From Desulfocapsa sp. (GTDB lineage Bacteria; Desulfobacterota; Desulfobulbia; Desulfobulbales; Desulfocapsaceae), in the NCBI GenBank assembly GCA_030638765.1, contig DAOWDZ010000178.1, positions 1-5,411 of the forward strand: a stretch of DNA of 5,411 nucleotides. Reading direction: 5' to 3'. Every line of letters begins with the position of its first letter. Within the stretch, counting starts at the first letter, position 1. Positions 1 through 5,318 of the stretch are shown here, in pieces. The notes below the pieces were generated by a model that saw nothing but the letters and a program-made list of their open reading frames with translations, was not told the origin of the DNA and did not search any database. The position numbers and the translations under genes are program-made.

Positions 1-2
1 TG

Positions 3-26
3 AATCAGCTTGAGCTGATTTTTTTT
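3..26 (+). terminator. Rho-independent terminator of an upstream gene
   Basis: AATCAGC (3-9) pairs perfectly with GCTGATT (14-20) around a TTGA loop, and an unbroken T-run follows (19-26). The stem is AT-rich but perfect and the T-tract is long. The T-run lies on the + strand, so it should end a rightward transcript whose gene lies before the window. It also insulates the repressor region from readthrough. Confidence 0.8.
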
Positions 27-53
27 GATTGGTGTTGCAGAATTTATTAAAAA
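25..53 (+). promoter_or_regulatory. Weak candidate promoter for the repressor gene
   Basis: TTGATT (25-30) and TAAAAA (48-53) are separated by 17 bp, each matching four of six sigma-70 consensus positions. It is the only correctly spaced rightward pair I found before the repressor. If used, transcription would start near 60 and both palindromic operators would lie just downstream of the start. It overlaps the T-tract of the preceding terminator. The region is AT-rich, so a chance match is quite possible. Confidence 0.22.
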
Positions 54-62
54 TCTAAAGAA

Positions 63-91
63 ACAATACGACAAAATTTTGTTCTATGCAA
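63..91 (-). promoter_or_regulatory. Candidate leftward promoter overlapping the operators
   Basis: Read on the minus strand, TTGCAT (86-91) and TATTGT (63-68) are exactly 17 bp apart. The first palindrome (71-82) fills most of the spacer and the second (91-102) touches the -35 element, a typical repressible arrangement. Matches to consensus are only moderate (three and four of six). Any gene it drives would lie left of the window; no leftward start codon is visible in the first 60 bases. Confidence 0.28.
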
Positions 92-102
92 CAAAATTTT
101 GT
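71..102. promoter_or_regulatory. Paired palindromic operators, likely sites of the adjacent repressor
   Basis: The perfect 12-bp palindrome ACAAAATTTTGT occurs twice, at 71-82 and 91-102, with centres 20 bp apart (about two helical turns). The second copy ends 35 bp before the ATG of the XRE-family repressor at 138. Two identical dyads on the same DNA face suit cooperative binding by repressor dimers, and position suggests autoregulation. The repeats are seen directly; assigning them to this repressor is inference from phage immunity regions in general. Confidence 0.72.
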
Positions 103-137
103 GGCGTTGGGCAAAGTATTATCCTGGTTGGAATATT

Positions 138-833
138 ATGAAACAAAAAAAAGTGCTTATAGGGATTGGCGAGAGGATTAAATATTTAAGAGGTGATGAA
201 TCCTTGCCAACATTTGCCGAAAAACTTGGGGTTCACAAAAACACCCTTGCCCGTTACGAAAAAGAGAAAGGATTACCAGATGTGGCTTTTGTCTTAAAGC
301 TCTGTAATATCGTTAATGATGAAGATGTTACACCAAGTTGGCTAATTGAAGGAGATGGCCCCAACCCAGCTCCACCTTACTCGGAAGCTCATGAAGAACT
401 TCGCGATAGGATTAAACCATTAGGGGATTTAATGATAGCAACAGAACAAGTCAAAGGTAGGGGATTGAGCATCTCGCCACAAAATATTGTGGGATATGTC
501 AATGGAAGTTATTTGCCGACAGATAAAGAATTACACGAGATATGTTACGCTTATAATTATTTTGATGAATGGGTCACTTCTCATAGAAAACCACAACAAG
601 TAAGTGGAGTGCTATTTACAAAAGGAAGTTCAGAAAACAGAATATACAAGGCTGACGTGATGTTAAGAGTCCTTGTAGTTACTGAAGAATGTTTATCGGA
701 TGTTAAATTCTCCTTATCCCCAGAAAAAAAAGCCGAATTAATCACAATAATATATGAAGAGGTTTATGATACCAACTTAGAAGGTAAACCTTTGCTTGAA
801 CGGGTATTTAGATTGTTGAAGTTAACCACCTAA
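138..833 (+). CDS. Phage-type XRE/CI-like helix-turn-helix repressor
   Basis: DNA-binding transcriptional repressor of 231 aa, probably controlling a prophage or mobile element. Residues 11-60 form an XRE/CI-type HTH: the segment TFAEKLGVHKNTLARYE carries helices 2 and 3, followed by LPDVAFVLKLC. PSWLIEGDGPNP (66-77) matches the WLxxGxGP ending common after HTH domains of phage CI-like repressors. Residues 93-145 look like a second, degenerate HTH (QNIVGYVNGSYLPTDKELH). The C-terminal part (172-227), with LSPEKKAELI, resembles the helical tail of other prophage HTH regulators. No S24/LexA Ser-Lys autocleavage domain is visible, so induction probably does not go through RecA-stimulated self-cleavage. 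I chose the ATG at 138 over the upstream TTG at 99, because 99 lies inside the second operator palindrome and the HTH begins only after 138. The ribosome-binding site is weak (GGA at 130-132). Family call firm; target genes unknown. Confidence 0.86.
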   Translation: MKQKKVLIGIGERIKYLRGDESLPTFAEKLGVHKNTLARYEKEKGLPDVAFVLKLCNIVNDEDVTPSWLIEGDGPNPAPPYSEAHEELRDRIKPLGDLMIATEQVKGRGLSISPQNIVGYVNGSYLPTDKELHEICYAYNYFDEWVTSHRKPQQVSGVLFTKGSSENRIYKADVMLRVLVVTEECLSDVKFSLSPEKKAELITIIYEEVYDTNLEGKPLLERVFRLLKLTT

Positions 834-932
834 TAGTAAAATGTTTTACATTTCTCCCAGCATACATCACAACAGCGACAAAGAATTACTTATAGCAAAA
901 CGGCAAAGGTTGTCGTTATCCAAAGCAAATAC

Positions 933-1055
933 TCAAAATGGCCCCAGGGGCCATTTTGACCATAAAGGGCATTCGCTCCAGCCATCAAGTCAAATACGCC
1001 CCTGGGGCGTTTTTGAACAAAGCATTTTGCTAAACGGACACCGTGGCCGTTTTTA
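933..1055. repeat. Three related 27-nt odd-centred palindromes
   Basis: Copy 1 (933-959) is perfect: TCAAAATGGCCCC, centre A946, GGGGCCATTTTGA. Copy 2 (990-1016) is TCAAATACGCCCC, centre T1003, GGGGCGTTTTTGA, with one mismatch. Copy 3 (1029-1055) is more diverged: AAACGG and CCGTTT enclose CAC-C-GTG around C1042. With copy 2 reversed, copies 1 and 2 differ at two base pairs (T-A to A-T and G-C to C-G), and both sides changed together, so pairing is kept. Centres are 57 and 39 nt apart, both multiples of three. They could be protein-binding dyads, REP-like elements or RNA hairpins. Without a T-tract they are not good terminators. Confidence 0.8.
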
Positions 1056-1213
1056 CCCTGTATAACCCCATCCAAGACTCTTTCCCCACCTCAATGGCAC
1101 ATCCAGCCAGCGCAAAACCACCAATAGCGTTTAAACTATCGTTAAATTTCCCTGTGCTTAACCGTTACCCCTTGCCCTATACCTCAGGTTACATTCACTG
1201 TAAAAATTGATTT

Positions 1214-1235
1214 AAGGCAGGCTTCCGGCCTTTTT
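1214..1235 (+). terminator. Terminator-like hairpin in the gene-poor region
   Basis: AAGGC (1214-1218) pairs with GCCTT (1228-1232). After one A-G mismatch, GG (1220-1221) pairs with CC (1225-1226) around CTT, and the T-run covers 1231-1235. Further T-rich sequence follows to 1252. The orientation is rightward, yet no gene is recognised just before it. It may end a small RNA, readthrough from the repressor gene, or a lost gene. Confidence 0.5.
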
Positions 1236-1533
1236 CTGTTTTTCACTTTTTTGTCCGCCCAGGTCAACCCATTGCATCCGTTGTTGTCGTGTACGGCAAT
1301 GGTCGGATTACCAACTGTCCATCCTCTTTTAGTCACCCAGAAAGCTCTTACCCTCACCTCTATCCTTCTGCAGTCTGTCAAAACATACCCGACACCTGTC
1401 CTCTATCTTTTTTACCGGAAATGGTTCATGGTCTGATTATACGGTTCCTGTTTCGGGAAGCAGATTCTGTGATGTGCAATAAACAGTCCCTGTGACCCTA
1501 TATATCGGACACCACACAAGGACACTTGTCCCT

Positions 1534-1659
1534 ATGGGGTTTTATATGAACTGCTTCGCTGTTAGGTTGATGCAGCATGAGGTTCAGGATAGCGTACGAA
1601 TTATTCGGATTAATACAAAACAGGCGGGCAGGCGACCCGCGAAATTGATGTTCATATAA
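1534..1659 (+). CDS. Possible 41-aa leader ORF before the Mor-like genes
   Basis: An ATG-initiated frame of 41 codons ends with TAA 14 nt before the ATG of the first Mor-like gene. AAGGAC (1518-1523) is a modest ribosome-binding site 10 nt before the start. The product is basic towards its end (NTKQAGRRPAKLMFI) and matches no domain I know. Because the next gene lacks a ribosome-binding site, this frame could supply translational coupling. It could equally be chance, or the reading frame of an eroded gene. A 10-bp inverted repeat (1542-1551 with 1650-1659) embraces most of it. Confidence 0.2.
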   Translation: MGFYMNCFAVRLMQHEVQDSVRIIRINTKQAGRRPAKLMFI

Positions 1660-1673
1660 TCCCTCCTGAACTG

Positions 1674-1928
1674 ATGCCAAAGGCGGAAGAGCTGCCGGGA
1701 GAGCTGGGAGAGATAGCCAGGGTAATCGGTGTTGACAACACCATCAAGTTATCCCAGGCGTACAGAGGATGTTCAGTATATATCCGCAATATTGATCACC
1801 TGCTTCGCAAAATGAGAAATACAGGAATCTGTAATGCGTACGATGGTGGTGAAAAGGTTGTATCCATTGCTCGCAGGCTCAGTTTATCAACCAGGCAGAT
1901 TGAACGTATTTTGCAATCCGGGAAGTGA
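1674..1928 (+). CDS. Mor/C-family transcriptional activator, short (first of tandem pair)
   Basis: Protein of 84 aa of the Mor transcription activator family, the phage Mu Mor and C type, which bind DNA as dimers and activate middle or late promoters. LPGELGEIARVIGV (7-20) begins the dimerisation region, followed by the strand element SVYIRN (34-39) and YDGGE (56-60). The C-terminal HTH (61-82) ends in LSTRQIERIL. It is shorter than Mu Mor (about 129 aa) at the N-terminus. No Shine-Dalgarno sequence precedes ATG 1674. The frame is open back to 1614 without ATG, GTG or TTG, and the residues just upstream (EIDVHIIPPEL) look protein-like, so the true start may be non-standard or lost. A TATAAT sequence at 1655-1660 has no fitting -35 partner. 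The next Mor gene follows after 16 nt, so the two are probably cotranscribed. Family confident; start uncertain. Confidence 0.78.
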   Translation: MPKAEELPGELGEIARVIGVDNTIKLSQAYRGCSVYIRNIDHLLRKMRNTGICNAYDGGEKVVSIARRLSLSTRQIERILQSGK

Positions 1929-1944
1929 GGAAACAGGAAAAGAA

Positions 1945-2259
1945 ATGGCTCTTGAAAAATTCATGAAAATCCCTCTACACTATCAGCCAGAGATTGGAGA
2001 TCTTCCGGGAGAGCTGCCCAGAATTGCCCGAGTGGTTGAAGAAAACTACCCTGGAATCGGTGTCAGCGTAACCCTTCTGCTGGCTCAGGCCTTTGGAGGG
2101 CAGGAAGTATATTTTCACATGGTAACCCACATAGAGCATGCTGTACGGGATGACATAATCCGTTCCAGATATGACCAGGATGTTCCCGTAAAAACTCTGG
2201 CCGTTGAAAATTGGCTTTCAACCAGACAGATCAGACGGATATTAAATAGTTCGGACTGA
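1945..2259 (+). CDS. Mor/C-family transcriptional activator (second of tandem pair)
   Basis: Protein of 104 aa, again of the Mor activator family, a DNA-binding transcription activator acting in the cytoplasm. DLPGELPRIARVVEEN (19-34) matches the start of the family domain. AQAFGGQEVYFH (47-58) holds the conserved glycines and the strand used in dimerisation, RSRYDQDVPVKTLA (73-86) corresponds to the YDG region, and the HTH ends in WLSTRQIRRILN (90-101). The start at 1945 is supported by AGGA (1935-1938) with good spacing; the same frame runs open further upstream, but only as a shadow inside the first Mor gene. It shares the LPGEL and LSTRQI-RIL signatures with its neighbour but is otherwise diverged, which argues for an old duplication or two separate roles, as for Mor and C in Mu. 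The coiled-coil gene starts 57 nt downstream. Confidence 0.86.
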   Translation: MALEKFMKIPLHYQPEIGDLPGELPRIARVVEENYPGIGVSVTLLLAQAFGGQEVYFHMVTHIEHAVRDDIIRSRYDQDVPVKTLAVENWLSTRQIRRILNSSD

Positions 2260-2316
2260 TAATCACTTTAATACAACATTAATTCTGACGACATCTTCAA
2301 AAAAGGAGCCATAACC

Positions 2317-3297
2317 ATGAAGCTGCAACAACTCGATAGCAAATGGAAATTAGAAAGTAGAATAGAAGAAATTCAATTGAAAATAGGCAAGCTGCCGAAT
2401 CTTGACAACCTGCAGTTAGCCTCAGTCAGTAGAAAAGCAATACTTGAAAAGTACCTCAATAAAAAATTCACTAAGAATCAACATGAAGTAAAGCCTGTAA
2501 ATGTTAAAATTCTTGAACAAGAAGCTGAACAGGCAGCGAAAAAGGTTGACGAAGCTGAAAAAAATAAACAAAAACTTGAAAACGAACTTGCCGGATTAAA
2601 GGAACAACTTGTAAATCTTGTTTTTCTGGTAACAAAGAAAGAAGTGATTGAGCTGCAATCAAAAAGAGCTGCAATAGAAAAGATTGTCGATAAGCTACGA
2701 ACAACCATCCAGATCGAAGAGAAAAAGAGGGATGAGATTGAACCTGAAGCTGGGAAACAGCTTACCCTTTTGTCATCAAAAAGAGATGCTCTGCTGGCTG
2801 ATATTGCAACCGGTGACAGCGTGGATAAAGCAGCACTGCAGCTCATAGAGGAACAAATAATCGAGGCGGAGCAAAAGCATTCTACTCTTGTCGATTCTGC
2901 AATTGAAATTTGTCGCACAATTAATGGTCTGCAAGCCAAGCTGGTCAAACATGAAAATGAGTTATCACGGGTCGTGAAACAGCACTTAGAGGTTTTTGCT
3001 GTTTTTATAGAACAAGAGTTAGAGTCCGCTGGTGAAGAGTATGTATCCCAGGCTAAAGATTTATCTGCTATATTCATGAAAATTGCATCAATTGGCACTA
3101 TACTTAAAGAGTGTGGATTGCCGAGTGGGGCATTCTGCGGCCATTCCTGGGAATTCGTAATTCCAAAAATTAATCATGCTGCATGCCGCCCAAAAGAAGG
3201 TTCAGCCTATCTTTTTAAGTACCAACACGCCGACAAAAAACAGGCATTGCTCAGCACTAAAAAGGCTCTTGTAGAAATGGGGGTAGATATCCCGTAA
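2317..3297 (+). CDS. Coiled-coil protein of unknown function
   Basis: Protein of 326 aa that I do not recognise. Residues 1-60 are mixed and lysine-rich. Residues 61-140 and about 170-245 are strongly charged heptad-type helix rich in Glu, Lys, Gln and Leu (for example LEQEAEQAAKKVDEAEKNK), so a long antiparallel or dimeric coiled coil is likely, with a break near 141-170 (EPEAGKQ, TGDSVD). Residues 255-326 look globular, with Cys and aromatic residues (ECGLPSGAFCGHSWEFVIP). There is no signal peptide, membrane segment or Walker motif, so it is not an SMC-type ATPase. The start is well supported: AAGGAG (2303-2308) lies 8 nt before the ATG. TAA is followed at once by in-frame TAG. It sits 57 nt behind the second Mor gene and before a strong terminator, so it is probably the last gene of that operon or a target of those activators. 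That role is inference. Confidence 0.8.
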   Translation: MKLQQLDSKWKLESRIEEIQLKIGKLPNLDNLQLASVSRKAILEKYLNKKFTKNQHEVKPVNVKILEQEAEQAAKKVDEAEKNKQKLENELAGLKEQLVNLVFLVTKKEVIELQSKRAAIEKIVDKLRTTIQIEEKKRDEIEPEAGKQLTLLSSKRDALLADIATGDSVDKAALQLIEEQIIEAEQKHSTLVDSAIEICRTINGLQAKLVKHENELSRVVKQHLEVFAVFIEQELESAGEEYVSQAKDLSAIFMKIASIGTILKECGLPSGAFCGHSWEFVIPKINHAACRPKEGSAYLFKYQHADKKQALLSTKKALVEMGVDIP

Positions 3298-3334
3298 TAG
3301 TTTCCTCCCATCTGTTTAATCTTGTTGTCTGCAT

Positions 3335-3373
3335 GGGGTTAAGCAGATGACCCCTTGGCCCTCTTCCAGGGGG
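3335..3373 (+). other. Mutually exclusive hairpins in the 3' untranslated region
   Basis: CCCCTTGG (3351-3358) pairs with CCAGGGGG (3366-3373) in RNA over eight pairs including one G-U, with a 7-nt loop. The same four C residues can instead pair in GGGGT (3335-3339) with ACCCC (3350-3354). Both lie between the coiled-coil stop codon and the terminator at 3399. This could be a 3'-end stability element or a switch. The first stem is clearly stronger, so a real switch is doubtful. Confidence 0.35.
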
Positions 3374-3398
3374 AGTATTCATACTTAATGCAGATAGA

Positions 3399-3440
3399 AG
3401 AGCACCATCTGAGTAGTAGTCAGATAGTGCTCTTTTTTTT
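3399..3440 (+). terminator. Strong rho-independent terminator after the coiled-coil gene
   Basis: Fourteen bases (3399-3412) face 3420-3433 with a single C-A mismatch: AGAGCAC with GTGCTCT, and ATCTGA with TCAGAT. The loop is GTAGTAG (3413-3419), and eight T residues follow (3433-3440). This is the best terminator in the window. It should end the transcript carrying the Mor genes and the coiled-coil gene, and it separates them from the transposase. Confidence 0.9.
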
Positions 3441-3562
3441 CTCCACCCATTTATATAGGCTATACCAGCATACAATAAAATATATAATCCTGTTTTTCAT
3501 AAGACATTGTGAAAAATTAATGCTTTATTAATTCGGAAGTAGTAGTTGTATTATACGGTCAT

Positions 3563-3621
3563 ACTGTTGAGTTACGGATCAATAACCGGCATGCAGCGCA
3601 GTGGGAGCCGTAACTCACAGT
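3563..3621. repeat. Long imperfect inverted repeat in the spacer before the transposase
   Basis: ACTGTTGAGTTACGG (3563-3577) faces CCGTAACTCACAGT (3608-3621): fourteen pairs with one bulged T and a 30-nt loop containing GCATGC. A third related half-site, ACTCAACCGTAC, lies at 3639-3650. No T-tract follows, so it is not a terminator. It could be a transposase-binding site near the left end of the insertion sequence, a cruciform-type recombination site, or an untranslated RNA hairpin. The spacer 3441-3773 holds no gene that I can see. Confidence 0.65.
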
Positions 3622-3677
3622 CTAAGTTCTTTCCACCTACTCAACCGTACCTTTGCCCTCTCACTTGCTCAGATTTT

Positions 3678-3706
3678 TTGATGTATATTTCCATTAATTT
3701 TATAGT
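3678..3706 (+). promoter_or_regulatory. Sigma-70-type promoter for the transposase gene
   Basis: TTGATG (3678-3683) and TATAGT (3701-3706) are spaced by 17 bp, matching four and five of six consensus positions. Transcription would begin near 3713, about 60 nt before the transposase start. It is the best promoter match I found in the window. Confidence 0.5.
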
Positions 3707-3773
3707 AATTTTGAGGTGAGGTGTTTGAAAAAATTTGCACAACACATAACAAAAAGGTGATAGTAGTAATAGA

Positions 3774-5318
3774 TTGATTGCCATGAGAGAAGAACAAAAA
3801 TTGAGCAAGTGTAACCAGGTAACAACCTCACCACAACAAAGACTTTGCCGTTTGGTAAGAAAATACCGGTCAGTGTTGGGCCAGCTTGATGCTCTGCCCA
3901 GAAAGCAGAAAAAAAGAACGAGAAGAAACTATTTAATTCTCAAGGAATTTGAAGAGTATCATGCCCCAGAGGAGAGAATAAGGCTTGGTCGTGAATATCG
4001 CCGCAAGCGTGTTCTCAGTGATTACTGCACTGCAAAGAATATCAGCGTGGTTTCTTTCTATCGGTGGAGTAAGCTTGAAAAAGAATTCGGCATTCTCGGC
4101 CTAATCCCAAAATATGGTAAATGGAAAGATTCGACATTCAATGGTAAATGGTTGCTTTCGAACCAGGAAGGACAGCTTGAACACCATCGGCCTCTGATTC
4201 TCAACATTCGTGTCAAGCCGAAACAACCGCTCAAGTGTTTTATCGAGATCAGGCAGCTATTGGAAGACTGTTCGGTAATATCGAAAGAACAGAGAGCGGC
4301 TGTATCCATGGGCTTACAGTTTCTTGAAAGGTTTCCGTCTGTATTTAATTTTAAACCACAACATCTTGAAATACCACCTGAGGATTTGAAACGACTGGAA
4401 CGATACAGGGCAAAAAACCATAAAAGGCAGAGTATTCGGGCTTCTGTTTTACTTATGGCTCATGCCGGGAAATGCCTTTTTGAAATAGTTGTAAGTACAG
4501 GAGTTGCAAAAAATTCTGTTCTCAGGTGGTTAAGAAATTACAAGAAATCAGGGCTTGATTTTATAGAAACACGAAACCAGCCAGAACAAAGAGCCGAATT
4601 CTGGAAGGAGAGAAGCACCAGGGTCTTTGATATTCTCCACTCTCCACCTGGCTCATATGATGTTAACCGTACCTCATGGACGTATGACACAATCATCAAG
4701 GTATATGAAGGATTATATCAAGATCACCTGCCCAAAACATCTTTAAAACGGATCATCAAGGAAGGTGGATACACATGGTGCCATGCAAGGCAGGTCTTAA
4801 CGAGTCCAGATCCCAGGTACAAGGAAAAGCTCGCTAAGGTGCTTGACACCCTACATGCTGTTAAGGAAAACGAAGCATTTTTCTTTATTGATGAAATGGG
4901 GCCGTATAGGGTAAGAAAATATGGTGGCAAGGCACTTGTACCAAAAGGAAAAACCAGGAAGGCACCGGAATTTCAAAAGGACAAAGGGGCTGTTCATGCA
5001 GTGGCTGCCCTGGAGGCCTATACCAATCAACTCACCTGGTTGTTCATAGATCACAAGGACGCTGGCTCCATCATCGCCTTGCTGGAACTCCTCAAGGAGA
5101 AGTACAGGAGTAAGAAACGGCTATTTTTGACCTGGGATGCAATATCAACACATGATGCCAAAGTAATCAAGGAGTGGATCAATGCAACCAACCAAGAAGC
5201 GAAGAGCGGTGACTGCCCATCATTCAACGTGGTGCCGTTACCCTCAAGGGCTCAATTCCTGAATGTAATAGAGAGTGTTTTTGGTGGCATGAAAACGAGC
5301 CGTGATTCACAACAGTGA
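3774..5318 (+). CDS. IS630-family DDE transposase, frameshifted near the C-terminus
   Basis: Transposase catalysing cut-and-paste movement of an IS630/Tc1-type element. The 514-residue frame shows an N-terminal HTH (about 78-105), a second HTH region typical of the family (203-262, KRQSIRASVLLMAHAG then VLRWLRNYKKSG), and a winged-helix part (280-340). The RNase-H-like DDE domain follows: D373 in FFFIDEMGPYRVR, D455 in LFLTWDAISTH and E500 in AQFLNVIESVFGGM. All three catalytic acids are present with fitting spacing. Starts: TTG 3774 lies 13 nt after AAGGTGA (3754-3760); ATG 3783 is an alternative with worse spacing. At 5292-5295 the expected AAA is AAAA; this shifts the frame after GGMK, adds a foreign tail and stops at 5318. 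Removing one A restores MKRAVIHNSDY, the usual continuation. The frame as read therefore lacks the normal C-terminal tail. Confidence 0.9.
   Translation: MIAMREEQKLSKCNQVTTSPQQRLCRLVRKYRSVLGQLDALPRKQKKRTRRNYLILKEFEEYHAPEERIRLGREYRRKRVLSDYCTAKNISVVSFYRWSKLEKEFGILGLIPKYGKWKDSTFNGKWLLSNQEGQLEHHRPLILNIRVKPKQPLKCFIEIRQLLEDCSVISKEQRAAVSMGLQFLERFPSVFNFKPQHLEIPPEDLKRLERYRAKNHKRQSIRASVLLMAHAGKCLFEIVVSTGVAKNSVLRWLRNYKKSGLDFIETRNQPEQRAEFWKERSTRVFDILHSPPGSYDVNRTSWTYDTIIKVYEGLYQDHLPKTSLKRIIKEGGYTWCHARQVLTSPDPRYKEKLAKVLDTLHAVKENEAFFFIDEMGPYRVRKYGGKALVPKGKTRKAPEFQKDKGAVHAVAALEAYTNQLTWLFIDHKDAGSIIALLELLKEKYRSKKRLFLTWDAISTHDAKVIKEWINATNQEAKSGDCPSFNVVPLPSRAQFLNVIESVFGGMKTSRDSQQ

Larger units (their letters stand above)
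834..1533. other. Gene-poor 700-bp stretch with palindromes and possible decayed ORFs
   Basis: I see no convincing gene here. The stretch holds three related palindromes (933-1055), a terminator-like hairpin (1214-1235) and GGACACTTGTCC, a dyad at 1520-1531 with a near copy at 1390-1401. From about 1060 to 1410 the + strand is rich in C and T, the reverse of the confident genes, so the minus strand has the purine bias of a transcribed strand. Minus-strand frames are open at 890-1075 (61 codons from an alternative start) and 1184-1381 (65 codons), and a 42-codon stretch without a start ends near 1031. None has a good ribosome-binding site or a recognisable domain. They may be remnants or chance. 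Confidence 0.5.

Noticed and set aside
836..849. GTAAAA-TG-TTTTAC palindrome after the repressor stop
   Set aside because: The stem has only six AT-rich pairs with a 2-nt spacer and no T-tract. It is too weak to call a terminator or operator.
841..1065. Plus-strand 74-codon frame spanning the palindromes
   Set aside because: There is no ribosome-binding site and it begins 7 nt after the repressor stop. Its repeated peptides are explained by the in-phase palindromes, and the minus strand is equally open, so coding is not supported on its own.
1542..1659. Perfect 10-bp inverted repeat (1542-1551 with 1650-1659) as ends of a tiny mobile element
   Set aside because: A 10-bp AT-rich match at this spacing is expected about once by chance in a window of this size, and the flanks show no target duplication.
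1834..1944. Upstream extension of the second Mor gene overlapping the first
   Set aside because: The extension is out of frame within the first Mor gene and not protein-like. ATG 1945 has a good ribosome-binding site and the family domain starts after it.
2478..3098. 206-codon open frame on the minus strand inside the coiled-coil gene
   Set aside because: Antisense shadow of the Glu/Lys-rich gene. Its Ser/Phe/Cys-rich composition is what reversed GAA, AAA and GCA codons give, and it has no ribosome-binding site.
3563..3621. Integron attC-like recombination site
   Set aside because: GTTGAGT fits the GTTRRRY core, but the opposite arm lacks RYYYAAC in the right place and no integrase or cassette structure is present.
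4058..5054. Minus-strand frames of 67-83 codons inside the transposase
   Set aside because: The transposase frame is firmly coding by its DDE motifs. These are antisense shadows without recognisable domains.
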